Shown piece after piece: positions 16,482 through 25,613 of a stretch of 64,000 nucleotides of DNA. The notes below the pieces were generated by a model that was not told the DNA's origin, ran no database searches, and saw nothing but the letters and a program-made list of their open reading frames with translations. Made by a program: the position numbers and the translations under genes. The stretch comes from Brachyspira pilosicoli (lineage in GTDB: Bacteria > Spirochaetota > Brachyspiria > Brachyspirales > Brachyspiraceae), in assembly GCF_036997485.1 (NCBI RefSeq), contig NZ_JAWLPU010000001.1, positions 744,001 to 808,000 on the forward strand. Direction: 5' to 3'. Numbering within the stretch: position 1 is the stretch's first letter; each line of letters starts with the position of its first letter.

Positions 16482-16946
16482 TCACCCTAACTTATTTGCA
16501 AAAAACACTATGCTACCTATAATTGTGCTAAGTGCAACTATTACAGCACCAAGTCCTATGATTATATTTTTTATTTTTACTATGCTCTTTGTTGTAATAC
16601 TATCTTGTAATGCAGATTTTATTTCTTTAATGTCAATTTTAGTTGAAGAGATTTCTTTTTCTATAAAACTTCTTGTATTTTGATGCTCTTTTAATATGTA
16701 TTCTAATTCTCCTAATTTAAATTTTATATTATTAACATCTTTATGTATGTCTTTTAAGTTTTCTTTATTTTCACTCATGTCTTTGTTAAAACATTCAAGC
16801 ATATTAATAATACCATTTCCATTTGGAGTACCATTATTATTTATACCCACTATTGTCTCTATTTGAGTTAATCTGTTTTCAAAATTATTTTTTTTATTAT
16901 AGCTTTTATTATAATTAAATATTTTTTTGTCCAAATTATTAATCAT
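16482..16946 (-). CDS. XhlA-like coiled-coil membrane-anchored lysis protein
   Basis: A 154-aa protein with a long coiled coil (about 25-120, heptads rich in Ile/Leu/Lys/Glu) and one C-terminal membrane helix (about 128-151), the layout of hemolysin XhlA-type proteins that accompany holins in Gram-positive phages. AAGG precedes the ATG. The gene follows the endolysin by 20 bases. It may also act as a pinholin partner; role inferred only. Confidence 0.55.
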   Translation of the reverse strand: MINNLDKKIFNYNKSYNKKNNFENRLTQIETIVGINNNGTPNGNGIINMLECFNKDMSENKENLKDIHKDVNNIKFKLGELEYILKEHQNTRSFIEKEISSTKIDIKEIKSALQDSITTKSIVKIKNIIIGLGAVIVALSTIIGSIVFFANKLG

Positions 16947-16966
16947 AAAATACCTTAAATATCTTT

Positions 16967-17545
16967 TTATAGATTTTCTATTTTTTTATATCTTTTAATT
17001 CTATCTTCCAAACCATTGTATCCGCCGTTAATCTTTTTAGTTACCTTTCTTATATCATCAACACCTAAAAGACCTCTATTTATCCAATAACAGCAGGCAA
17101 CATTAACAGCAATATTTCTCTCTAAAAGCCAATCAGGATTATTAACCAAATCAATATTAAGAAGTTTTCCATAATGTATATAATTGCTTTTTCCTGTAAG
17201 CTGTATTATTCCTCTTCCTCTATATTTATATCCCTCATCAAAATTATTGCCAAGCCTTCCTCCATATACTCTATTTGCAAGAGCTTCATCTCCTCTATAT
17301 AAAATATTCTTTGCCTCTTCAAGAGTATTAAAATATTTTGGAAAGACTTTTATTAAAACTTCTGGTCTATATTTAAAACTCTCCTCAAGTCTTTTATAAT
17401 TTAAACTCTCATGACTAGTTTGAGCCAAAAACATTTTTATATCTTTTTCTTTAGTAATGTTATAGGCAAGTAAATATTTTTTTAATATACTCTCCCAAGA
17501 TAAATCTATATTAAGTGCAACTAAATATTTTTTTATGTCAATCAT
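16967..17545 (-). CDS. Endolysin, glycoside hydrolase family 19 (chitinase-like)
   Basis: A 192-aa single-domain GH19-type endolysin, expected to cut peptidoglycan glycan strands. Visible features are TSHESLNYKRLEES with the likely catalytic Glu46, and YRGRGIIQLTGKSNY (about 108-122), the most conserved GH19 block. No signal peptide, so release needs the holin-like protein next to it. VSH-1 is known to lyse its host to release particles, which fits a complete lysis cassette. GAGG precedes the ATG. Confidence 0.85.
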   Translation of the reverse strand: MIDIKKYLVALNIDLSWESILKKYLLAYNITKEKDIKMFLAQTSHESLNYKRLEESFKYRPEVLIKVFPKYFNTLEEAKNILYRGDEALANRVYGGRLGNNFDEGYKYRGRGIIQLTGKSNYIHYGKLLNIDLVNNPDWLLERNIAVNVACCYWINRGLLGVDDIRKVTKKINGGYNGLEDRIKRYKKIENL

Positions 17546-17556
17546 ATATTAATACC

Positions 17557-18153
17557 TCATAATATTTTTTTGTACTGAGTTTTTATTTTAGCTCTAGTAT
17601 CTTGTAAACTATTTAATACACTAATTTGACTTTCATTTAGCAAGCCTTTTTCTGCTAAACTATTAAGCACATCGTCTAAAAGCTCCGCTCTCATACCATC
17701 TATATTATTAATATATTGACTTTGCCTCTGATTGACTATATAAGCGTTATACTCTTCTTTAGTGATCAAACTATCGTTGTATTTCTCTTCAATAGACTTT
17801 TCTGTAATATACTTTTTATAGTTCTTTTCTACTATCTTTTTATTTTTATCTAACTCTTCTAAACCCTTCTCAATTAAAATAATATAATCATCTTCATAAT
17901 TTTTATTTAATTCTCTTATAATTCCATTATCAATTATTTCATTATCTTTAAGAACAATAATTTTTTCTTTTAATTGCTGCTCTAAACTCTTTACTGTACC
18001 ATCTTTATTATAAGCTCTTATATCCGTCTGACTTAAATCATTACTATTATGCTCTTTTATAGCTTCATTAGGCTTTAACTTAAAATCATCAATACTCTGT
18101 CCTTCAACAAAATAACATCTATAAGTATCTTTATTATATATAGCAAATATCAT
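17557..18153 (-). CDS. GTA tail-region protein with coiled coil (unknown role)
   Basis: A 198-aa protein (about 23 kDa) after the large fibre-like gene, in the place of fibre-assembly or fibre-tip proteins. N-terminal 60 residues start MIFAIYNKDTYRCYFVEG; the rest is highly charged and helical (KYITEKSIEEKYNDSL region). Size fits a 24-kDa VSH-1 virion protein. GGAG is correctly spaced for ATG. It is the last gene before lysis. Confidence 0.55.
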   Translation of the reverse strand: MIFAIYNKDTYRCYFVEGQSIDDFKLKPNEAIKEHNSNDLSQTDIRAYNKDGTVKSLEQQLKEKIIVLKDNEIIDNGIIRELNKNYEDDYIILIEKGLEELDKNKKIVEKNYKKYITEKSIEEKYNDSLITKEEYNAYIVNQRQSQYINNIDGMRAELLDDVLNSLAEKGLLNESQISVLNSLQDTRAKIKTQYKKIL

Positions 18154-18154
18154 T

Positions 18155-20506
18155 TTAAACTCCTTCTATTATATCGCTCACTTTTTGACCGTTAATAGAT
18201 AATAGTTTATATATTCTTTTTTGGTAGTTGTCTACTACTAAGTCGTTTGTATATTCTTTTATTTGTTTATTTGTGTTCATATTTATATAGAAATATCCTC
18301 CACCAGTTAAACTTCGACCATCAATATAATATTCATAGTTTTCTTGAAGTGAAAATACACCTGAAGCGCCAATAAAGGCTGCCACAGGTGAATATGGATT
18401 TTTAGAGGAAATAGCTCCTGATAAATTAGGCATACCATAAGGCTGTAATCCATTAATACGAGCAACACCTGACTTTGAACCTTCTGTCCTAAAAAATGCG
18501 CTTTTATCATTAAATATTATTTGCCAAGTAGTAGCAACGTTGTACATCTTCTTAAACCAAACAGATGGCTCTTCGTTATTGTTAAAATTACCATTTACAT
18601 CTGGGTATTGTACATAATACGGAGCTATCATATATCTTAAAGCTAAGCTCTCTCCAAGTTCCTGAACATTTTCTACTGGTTTTAAAGCTTTATTTAAAAT
18701 AAAATTTTTATCTGGAGTTAAATTAAAAGTTATTTTTTCACCTGCGCTTATAATATCATCATCTTCATATTGTAAAAATAATAAATATACATCCATATCA
18801 TCTTTATTTGCTTTGCTTATAGTATATTTTATTAATTTGCCACTACTTGAAATTATACCTGTAGTATCTGAAAATTCAGTTTTTATGTTAAAATAATTTT
18901 CTACAATAGGATTATAAAAAATTATCTGAGCACCAGCACCTTCTTTTAAAGTATATGACCCTGATAATTTAACAGTATTATTATCTTGTACAAACTCTAA
19001 AATATAATTATCTATTATTGTTTGGCTTCCCATAAATGCTTCACTTAATCCAAATAAATATTTATCTTGATTTCTTAATTCTCTATTCTTTAATCTCAAA
19101 AAAATGTTAGACTCTAAAGGTACATTAATTATTTGAAGCAATATATTTGAAGAATTAAATACAAATTTGATTTTAGTATTTATATTTATTTCAATCTCTT
19201 CTAAATCATATAATTCATTAAAATTAAAAAACTGGTTTATAATAGAATAGTTTTTATAAATATTACTATCGCCATCTATAGATTTTATTATTAAATTAAT
19301 ATCGTTTTTATTTGTGTTTTCAATATTGCAGCTTAAAATATAACTTCCATCTTCTTGCTTTGTAATAGCTGCTATATAATTATTTGTACCGTCGTTAAGT
19401 AATAACTCAATATTTTCTGGTATATTATATTTAAATCTTGGAAAATCATATTCTTCTGTTTTATAAACTAAATTGGTTTTAGAATTATCATACAAAATAT
19501 TGTTCGCTAAATTTGAACTTCCAGTTGGAATTTTATTTTCTATATCTTTTTTTAATTTTTCTATGGCAAGCTGAAGATTATTTGTATTATCTCCGAAAGA
19601 AGTGTTACTATCATCATAAAATATATTAGAAGCTTTTGACAATATTTCTATTTTTTTATCTCTTAGTAAATTATTCCATACAGGATTCTCTGCATAGTCC
19701 AAAACCAAATAAAAAATTCCATTCTTTATTATTATTTGATTTTTGTAAATACGTTTAATACCATCAAACCAATTTATTATTTCAATTAGAGGCTTAACAA
19801 AATCGTAAATATCATTTTCTTCTCTATAAACAAAATTTTCACTCACTGCAAAAAACTTATTTTTATATTCTAAAATATCCCCTGCATTATAATTAATCCC
19901 AATTTCTAAACTCTTGAAAGGTGTAAGTATAGAGCAATTAGATTCTAAATAATAATCAGAATCATCACTTAAAAAATCTTTATTTACCTTATACAAATAG
20001 CCATTGTGTTTTATAATATCATTTATTTTATAATTAGTTTTATTATAATAATTTTTTATAGGATAATCTGTATCAAGACTATTAATCTTTTTTGCTATAT
20101 AATCAAACATCCAAGAGCTTAATGTTGTATTATAGGCTGTAATAGAATATTCAAATTTTTTATTTAAATGATTTATTGATAAAAAAATTATACTCTTAAA
20201 GTTAATATCATTTTTTATTAGGTATATTTTATTTTCTTCTACCTCTTCCAATTCTCTGATACAATTAATTTCATCTAATAAAACAGGATAAACTCTAACA
20301 CCATCTAAAATAAACTCCATTTCCTCTAAAGCACCATTTATACCGTATCCTATATCAACACAAAATAATTTCTCACCTTCAAAAACTTTTATCTGACTGT
20401 TATCCTTACTTAGTTGCAATGAATTATTTATTTTTTCTAAATTAAAACTATTCTCGCTTATCTTGTATTGAAAAGGAGCTTGTAAATTATTTTCATTAAG
20501 AAACAT
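18155..20506 (-). CDS. GTA large tail fibre/baseplate protein
   Basis: A 783-aa protein, the largest in the window's GTA. Mostly beta-rich, Asn- and Tyr-rich sequence with a carbohydrate-binding-like look; the last 190 residues contain a compact aromatic segment (QPYGMPNLSGA, then GGGYFYINMNTN) suggestive of a fibre tip or adhesin. It lacks the long helix and membrane segments expected of a tape measure, so I call it fibre or baseplate. One base separates it from the next gene. GGAG precedes the ATG. Confidence 0.6.
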   Translation of the reverse strand: MFLNENNLQAPFQYKISENSFNLEKINNSLQLSKDNSQIKVFEGEKLFCVDIGYGINGALEEMEFILDGVRVYPVLLDEINCIRELEEVEENKIYLIKNDINFKSIIFLSINHLNKKFEYSITAYNTTLSSWMFDYIAKKINSLDTDYPIKNYYNKTNYKINDIIKHNGYLYKVNKDFLSDDSDYYLESNCSILTPFKSLEIGINYNAGDILEYKNKFFAVSENFVYREENDIYDFVKPLIEIINWFDGIKRIYKNQIIIKNGIFYLVLDYAENPVWNNLLRDKKIEILSKASNIFYDDSNTSFGDNTNNLQLAIEKLKKDIENKIPTGSSNLANNILYDNSKTNLVYKTEEYDFPRFKYNIPENIELLLNDGTNNYIAAITKQEDGSYILSCNIENTNKNDINLIIKSIDGDSNIYKNYSIINQFFNFNELYDLEEIEININTKIKFVFNSSNILLQIINVPLESNIFLRLKNRELRNQDKYLFGLSEAFMGSQTIIDNYILEFVQDNNTVKLSGSYTLKEGAGAQIIFYNPIVENYFNIKTEFSDTTGIISSSGKLIKYTISKANKDDMDVYLLFLQYEDDDIISAGEKITFNLTPDKNFILNKALKPVENVQELGESLALRYMIAPYYVQYPDVNGNFNNNEEPSVWFKKMYNVATTWQIIFNDKSAFFRTEGSKSGVARINGLQPYGMPNLSGAISSKNPYSPVAAFIGASGVFSLQENYEYYIDGRSLTGGGYFYINMNTNKQIKEYTNDLVVDNYQKRIYKLLSINGQKVSDIIEGV

Positions 20507-20702
20507 ATATATTTACTCCAAATTTTTTATTATGATTGTTTATTATTTACAGATTTGTTTCAAAACATATTGAAAAGAATTAATATAAAAAGCTAGTTCT
20601 TTGTGAATCATAGCCAAAATGCAAATATGACAACATATAATTGTTAAGTTGTATATTGAAAATTTTTAAGTTTGTAAAAATCAAATTTTTAATTTTAATT
20701 AT

Positions 20703-20772
20703 TTGCAGGGCTTCGCCCCACACCCCAGTTCTTTTGCAGCCGCAAAGAACCAAAAAGGCTACATTTTTTATC
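20703..20772. repeat. GC-rich interspersed repeat, module 1 only
   Basis: GCAGGGCTTCGCCCCACACC, then AGTTCTTTTGCAGCCGCAAAGAACC and AAAAAGGCTACATT. It lies in the 350-bp gap between the fibre gene and the 292-codon tail gene; the rest of the gap shows nothing else I can name. Confidence 0.7.
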
Positions 20773-20856
20773 TTCATGTTTTTTTAATATTAATCTATAA
20801 CATTTGAACTTTTCATGAATCCTATACTACAAGGTTATAAACTTTTATAGAAACCT

Positions 20857-21735
20857 TTATTTGCTGCGTACCAAAAAATATAATGTAGCTCTTATACTAT
20901 TATTGCCGTTATTTTTTAAAGCCAACACTGGTTTCTTATCTTCCAAAATAGGAAAGCTCATTAAATTTGGAAGCCCGCTAAAATTGCCTATTATGTTTTT
21001 TTGAAACTCGCCTCCAAAATATTTATAGCTTGCATAACTTCCAAAATAGCCTATCAAAGGGGCACTATCAGAAATATCACTAAAAAGTCCAAATGAAGAT
21101 AAGCTTATAAGGGCATTAGTATCACCTTCTATTACTCCGCATACTTGTAAATACTCTAAATCTTCCCTCCAATTCAATACCCAATTTTGATTGCCTTCTC
21201 CTGTTTTTGTTATAACTTCTTTTAATACAAAAGTAGAATTATTTTTAATGCTTTCTATTTTGTTGTTTATATCTTCAATATATGAAGGCACTCCAATAGT
21301 TCTTTCAAACATATCATTAAGAACGGAACTTGTTATTGAAGTTGTTATATATCTTCCGCTTGCTATTCTAAATTTTTTGCCTGCATAGATTGAACTTAAA
21401 AAATAAGTACCTCTTAAACCTTCTTTGTTAAACCAAAAAACTTCATTTTCTTTGGGCATATATTTGTCATTTCCTATGTCTCCAATTATAGGATTTAAAT
21501 CTGTTATTTTTTTATTTGTGCTTGGGTCTATTACTTGAAGTATGGAATCATTCAAAAAAGAAAGTGAAGTAGTTAAAAGGCCTGTGCTTACTGCAACATA
21601 ATCAGCATTTTTAAATGGGCTTAAAAGAGGTATATCGAAATCTAAATTATGAACCTCTTGTAATGCATTCTCATCTGTAAATGGATTATAGGTGTTTGCA
21701 AGCCCGAAATAATTTAATATAGTTCCTGATGACAT
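20857..21735 (-). CDS. GTA tail protein (32 kDa class)
   Basis: A 292-aa protein between the tail-associated protein and the fibre gene. It has a short conserved start (SSGTILNYFGLANTY), a mixed middle and a beta-rich C-terminal part (GFGLF-type strands, ending FLVRSK). Predicted mass near 32 kDa fits a VSH-1 virion protein class. AAGGAAA precedes the ATG. Module 1 and module 2 of the interspersed repeat flank the gene. Specific role unknown; baseplate or fibre-adaptor is likely. Confidence 0.55.
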   Translation of the reverse strand: MSSGTILNYFGLANTYNPFTDENALQEVHNLDFDIPLLSPFKNADYVAVSTGLLTTSLSFLNDSILQVIDPSTNKKITDLNPIIGDIGNDKYMPKENEVFWFNKEGLRGTYFLSSIYAGKKFRIASGRYITTSITSSVLNDMFERTIGVPSYIEDINNKIESIKNNSTFVLKEVITKTGEGNQNWVLNWREDLEYLQVCGVIEGDTNALISLSSFGLFSDISDSAPLIGYFGSYASYKYFGGEFQKNIIGNFSGLPNLMSFPILEDKKPVLALKNNGNNSIRATLYFLVRSK

Positions 21736-21794
21736 AAAATTTCCTTAAGATAAATTTTTTAAAATAATAGAATAATAGATATATTATTTATATA

Positions 21795-21892
21795 CTTGCA
21801 CTTTTTGGTTCTTTGACGAAGTCCGCACCGCGAAGGCGGGAAAAAGAACAACAAAAAAATTGACAAACTTAAAATTTTTACTATATATTGAG
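21795..21892. repeat. GC-rich interspersed repeat, module 2 only
   Basis: TGCACTTTTTGGTTCTTTGA, CGAAGTCCGCACC, GCGAAGGCGGGAAAAAG, then TTGACAAACTTAAAA and TATATA. It ends about 30 bases from the 3' end of the next minus-strand gene. Confidence 0.7.
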
Positions 21893-21922
21893 ATTAAATT
21901 TGGTATTTTTATAGTTTATGAA

Positions 21923-23524
21923 TTAGCTCTCAGAATAGGTTAAAAGAGTCTCCAACTTCTTCCTTCGCTCTTCTTGGTCATATAAATAATTAGTGCGTTT
22001 TACATTCATCTTTGATAATTCCGCATCAACTGTTAAATGATTATTTTCAAACTTATAATTAATGCTCCTCACATTCATCTCTACAGTCTTAGAACCACAG
22101 TCAAAAAAACATATAAACTTCTCATAAAGTATATTGCTTCTCTCTGATGTTATTATAATATTTCTTTTGTCATATCCAGAAACATCAAATAAAGCAAAAC
22201 CATTTTTGCAATACTTTCTTTGCGTATGCTCTCCGTCTTCAACCTGAAACAATGCACTAACATTACTTTCTTTATCTTCTAAACCATCAGAAAAAAATAT
22301 AGCTATCTTCGTAATATTATAAACATGATTACATACATCTTTATAATATTTATCTATATCAGAAAGTTTCACACTATTTTGTTGTTTGTAGTTTGGATAT
22401 TTTCTTGTTTCTATTGCACTATCAATATCTATTATATCGCTTGAATAAACTTCATTTAAATGGCTTTCTATAATTGTAAATTCATTGAAATCTATTATTT
22501 TATAAAAATTGTTTGTGGGCTTTAATATGCACTCTACGCATTCATTTATATTAATATCTGTTAGGTTGTAATTTATGTTTTTTAGCTGAACGCTCTCTTT
22601 TTTCTCCTGATTAGTTAAAAACTGATAAGCATATTTATATGCAAGGTCATAATTTTCAAGCTTATAATTAAGTTCAAAAATATCTGTTTTTATGCCTATC
22701 TCTTTTTCTAATGGTATTGCAGGATATAGTTTATCTGCACCAACTATCTTTGGAAGAGCTCTATAAACTTCTTTAATTTCCCCATTTTCATCTGTAATGC
22801 TGTCTTTCATTTTTATTATATATCTGCTTACCAAATCTGAAGAATCCTCTGTATATTCACTCTCTGAAAAATGATTATTATGCCAATTAATTTTTTTAGT
22901 TGGAATGTTAGAAAACTCTTTAAAATAAAATGTATTATTAATATCAACACCCCAAGAGTAGCTTTTTGATATATTCTCTTCTACTTCATCGAGTATATCA
23001 GAAACATTCTTACCGCTAAAAGACATTGTTATTTGTTTATCGTTATTTAAATCAATGTTCTTCTCATCAAAAATTATTCCCATCTCTTCTATTTTTTCTC
23101 TAAGAGATAAAACTGTATCAAGAACACCTTTAGTAGATTCTAAAATTAAATCTCCTTGTATGTACTGATGAAGAAGCCTTCCCCATATAGGAATAACTGT
23201 AACATTTAAGCCAGAATTATCTATGCTTTCAATATAGCCTACAAATTTTTTATTGCCATTTAAAAAATATTCTACTTTATCGTTTATATTTATATTGTCT
23301 AATGTAATATTAAAACTTATTTTGCCAGAGCTTCCGCCTCTTTTATTTAAATTAAACTCATAGGTTTTGTAAAAGTTTTCTGTATATATTGTTTCTCTTT
23401 CTGTATAATATTTATTATTATAGTAGGGAATTATTTTTATATAGCTTCCTGTCTCTTCAAATTTTTTATATTCACTTGGAGGAAGTTTATATATACCGCT
23501 TAAAAAATGATAAGGCATAATCAT
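21923..23524 (-). CDS. GTA tail-associated (Tal-like) protein
   Basis: A 533-aa protein (about 61 kDa) after the Dit-like gene, the normal place of the tail-associated/hub protein. The N-terminal region (YTENFYKTYEFNLNK, then SGKISFNITLD) and the VIPIWGRLLHQYIQGD strand resemble phage hub domains that form the trimeric tail tip. The C-terminal third is beta-rich. No peptidase or lysozyme motif seen. ATG overlaps the Dit-like stop (4 bases). Mass agrees with a 60-kDa VSH-1 protein. Confidence 0.6.
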   Translation of the reverse strand: MIMPYHFLSGIYKLPPSEYKKFEETGSYIKIIPYYNNKYYTERETIYTENFYKTYEFNLNKRGGSSGKISFNITLDNININDKVEYFLNGNKKFVGYIESIDNSGLNVTVIPIWGRLLHQYIQGDLILESTKGVLDTVLSLREKIEEMGIIFDEKNIDLNNDKQITMSFSGKNVSDILDEVEENISKSYSWGVDINNTFYFKEFSNIPTKKINWHNNHFSESEYTEDSSDLVSRYIIKMKDSITDENGEIKEVYRALPKIVGADKLYPAIPLEKEIGIKTDIFELNYKLENYDLAYKYAYQFLTNQEKKESVQLKNINYNLTDININECVECILKPTNNFYKIIDFNEFTIIESHLNEVYSSDIIDIDSAIETRKYPNYKQQNSVKLSDIDKYYKDVCNHVYNITKIAIFFSDGLEDKESNVSALFQVEDGEHTQRKYCKNGFALFDVSGYDKRNIIITSERSNILYEKFICFFDCGSKTVEMNVRSINYKFENNHLTVDAELSKMNVKRTNYLYDQEERRKKLETLLTYSES

Positions 23525-24321
23525 ATTAAAACACCCCTTCTATATCTTATATAGGCATTTGTGCAAGTTTGATTGGTGCCTAAATAAAATATATTATCTC
23601 CAACATTAAGCTCTGGTCTTATGCCTTTATAATCATATATAACGCCATTTATTTTTAAAGTTTCTCCATCAAAATTAACTATGCATCTTTCAGTGTTTAT
23701 GTCATTTATGTTTGCCTCTATTCCAAAGTTTTGCTTGTTTGCAAATAAGAAATAAAGCTCATTTCCTATTATATTATCAAACTCTAAACTAAATGATACT
23801 GCAGTAGGAACTAAACTCAAAGATTTATAATATATATCTTGCTTACTTTCATTTGTAATGTTTAATTTATAAGTGTCTTCTTTTTGCCTTAAAAAAGTTT
23901 TATCTAAAGATTCAAGAGAAATATTTATAACGCCTAAATTGTTTATATATTTTACAGTATATCCCCCAACAGAAGTCATTATATATTCTGCCTCATAAAT
24001 CTCATTTTCAAACTCTATTCTTATAAAATATCTATTTGAGTTATTTGAAAGAATCATAGTGGTGTATTTTGTATATTGAGATTCTATTTTTACCCATTTT
24101 CCTAAATTATTTTTATATTCGAAAATAGGTATTGCAAAATCAAGTTTTCTTCCTGATGATATGATTCCTATACCAGATTTTATTGATGTATATTTATTAC
24201 CTTCTATTGTTTTTAAATCTACTTTTATATCTGATAATTTTATCTGAGAACTCAAATCTATTAAATCCAAAATCTCTTCATTATGCCCATTTCTAACAAT
24301 TAACTTAAAATTATATGACAT
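23521..24321 (-). CDS. GTA distal tail (Dit-like) protein
   Basis: A 266-aa protein, first gene of the distal-tail operon. An N-terminal belt-like part (to about 160) and a C-terminal domain ending in GDNIFYLGTNQTC and AYIRYRRGVLI, a common ending of Dit proteins. Dit forms the hexameric ring joining tube to tail tip. GGAGAG precedes the ATG. The preceding promoter element is shared with the portal operon. In a normal phage the tape measure would come just before; here an AT-rich regulatory region does. Confidence 0.65.
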   Translation of the reverse strand: MSYNFKLIVRNGHNEEILDLIDLSSQIKLSDIKVDLKTIEGNKYTSIKSGIGIISSGRKLDFAIPIFEYKNNLGKWVKIESQYTKYTTMILSNNSNRYFIRIEFENEIYEAEYIMTSVGGYTVKYINNLGVINISLESLDKTFLRQKEDTYKLNITNESKQDIYYKSLSLVPTAVSFSLEFDNIIGNELYFLFANKQNFGIEANINDINTERCIVNFDGETLKINGVIYDYKGIRPELNVGDNIFYLGTNQTCTNAYIRYRRGVLI

Positions 24322-24347
24322 ATTCTCTCCAGATATGTTATTTTTTA

Positions 24348-24401
24348 TATAATCTATGTAAAAAATATAAGTGATTATAAGAAATGTTAATAAACTGTTA
24401 A
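24348..24401 (-). promoter_or_regulatory. Promoter region of the distal tail-lysis operon with shared GTA element
   Basis: Minus strand: TTAACA (24401-24396), 16-bp spacer, TATAAT (24379-24374), inside the 34-bp block 24348-24381 shared with 15287-15320. The first gene starts at 24321. The shared sequence runs through the -10 and initially transcribed region. Confidence 0.65.
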
Positions 24402-24415
24402 TAAGTGCATAATAA

Positions 24416-24738
24416 TTATCAACTTGCTAACTAAATTTTAAAATAAATTTTTTATAAATTTTATTTTTGAATTTATGAAATTCATATAATTTGAGGTTTG
24501 TTTATATAAAATAACTTATCAACATCTTATAAAATAATTTTTTTATTTTCTTCTTATATATAAAAGTTATCAACATATTAACGTTATAATAATAACAATA
24601 AATTTTTAAAATTTAAAAATATATTATATTAATATATACAAGAGAATATAATAGTTTAAAAATTGAATTCAAATATAATAAATTATCTAATGAATTCAAT
24701 AATTAAATATGTTGATAAGTTGTTTATAATGTTGATAA
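24416..24738. promoter_or_regulatory. Cluster of five DnaA-box-like 9-mers in AT-rich DNA
   Basis: TTATCAACA-type sites: plus strand at 24416-24424 (last base T), 24516-24524 and 24567-24575; minus strand at 24710-24718 and 24730-24738. The last two are 20 bp apart inside an identical 12-mer ATGTTGATAAGT. Palindromes TTGAATTCAA (24663, 24819) and TGAATTCA (24691) lie between and beside them. No gene is visible in this 500-bp stretch. Confidence 0.6.
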
Positions 24739-24866
24739 GTTTAAATAAATATTATGAATTTTTAAGTAAAATTTATATAGTAAATTTATAATATAAATTC
24801 ATATTATAAATTCATTTTTTGAATTCAAAATTAGATTTTTTAAAATTTGTATGTTATAATAAAAAC

Positions 24867-25613
24867 ATGGGAAAAACTCTTTATACAAATAAAAAAATAA
24901 AGTTATTAATATCTAACATTATCTATGATATACAAAACTATAATTTCACAATATCCAAATATGTAGAAAACATAGATAAAACTGATGAAATAAATGAAGA
25001 TAAAGATTCAATTATAAGACAATCTTTTCTCATAAATATAACAATGAAAGCACTTAATGATTTTAATGATATAACTTTGGGTAATTTATCATTAAATAAA
25101 AATATAGACAATATAAATATTCTTATGAATAATGTAATAGATAATTGCTATAATTTATTTATTTCAAAAAGGGTAAAAATAAAATTAGGAGAAGAAATAA
25201 ACAATAATTTTAATGTATTGATAGATAAGAATAAGATATCTAATTCTATATATTACGTATTTTTATTTATTTATAATTCAATAAAATCTAATGGTTTTAT
25301 CGATGTATCATATAATTTTGTTAATTATGATGATGAAAGATTTTTATTTTTTAATGAAAATAATAATCTATTAAATTTTAGTAAGGATAATATTCTTATA
25401 AGTATTAGTTTTGATTCTAATAATATACCTGAAGATATAAAAAGAAAACTTTTCAAAACACCATTAATAAGTTATAATGGCAGATACTTTAATAATATAT
25501 TTTTATATACAGCTTACTATATGATTAATAAGCATTCTGGAAATATTTGGTTTGATAGTATAGGAAGTAAAAGAAGGATAAATATTATATTTCCTATAAA
25601 AAGTGGTTTATGA
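24867..25613 (+). CDS. Degenerate histidine-kinase-like ATPase domain protein
   Basis: A 248-aa soluble protein. Residues about 130-245 follow the order of a HATPase_c domain (N-box-like KISNSIYYVFLFIYNSI, then NNIPEDIKRKLFKTP in the place of the F-box, then INKHSGNIWFDS and a final INIIFPI strand), but the DxGxG and GxGxG glycines are missing, so ATP binding is doubtful. No phosphoacceptor His box. I use the ATG at 24867 (extended -10 TGTTATAAT six bases upstream, possibly leaderless) rather than the TTG at 24819. It overlaps the LuxR-type gene by ATGA and is divergent from the GTA. Confidence 0.6.
   Translation: MGKTLYTNKKIKLLISNIIYDIQNYNFTISKYVENIDKTDEINEDKDSIIRQSFLINITMKALNDFNDITLGNLSLNKNIDNINILMNNVIDNCYNLFISKRVKIKLGEEINNNFNVLIDKNKISNSIYYVFLFIYNSIKSNGFIDVSYNFVNYDDERFLFFNENNNLLNFSKDNILISISFDSNNIPEDIKRKLFKTPLISYNGRYFNNIFLYTAYYMINKHSGNIWFDSIGSKRRINIIFPIKSGL

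Noticed and set aside
18155-20506. 783-aa protein as tape measure
   Set aside because: Beta-rich sequence without long helices or membrane segments, and placed after the tail tip genes.
20580-20777. 65-codon minus-strand ORF
   Set aside because: It is made from repeat module 1 sequence and lacks a ribosome site.
3315-24321. Ordinary integrated prophage
   Set aside because: No integrase, repressor, replication or terminase genes and no flanking attachment repeats.
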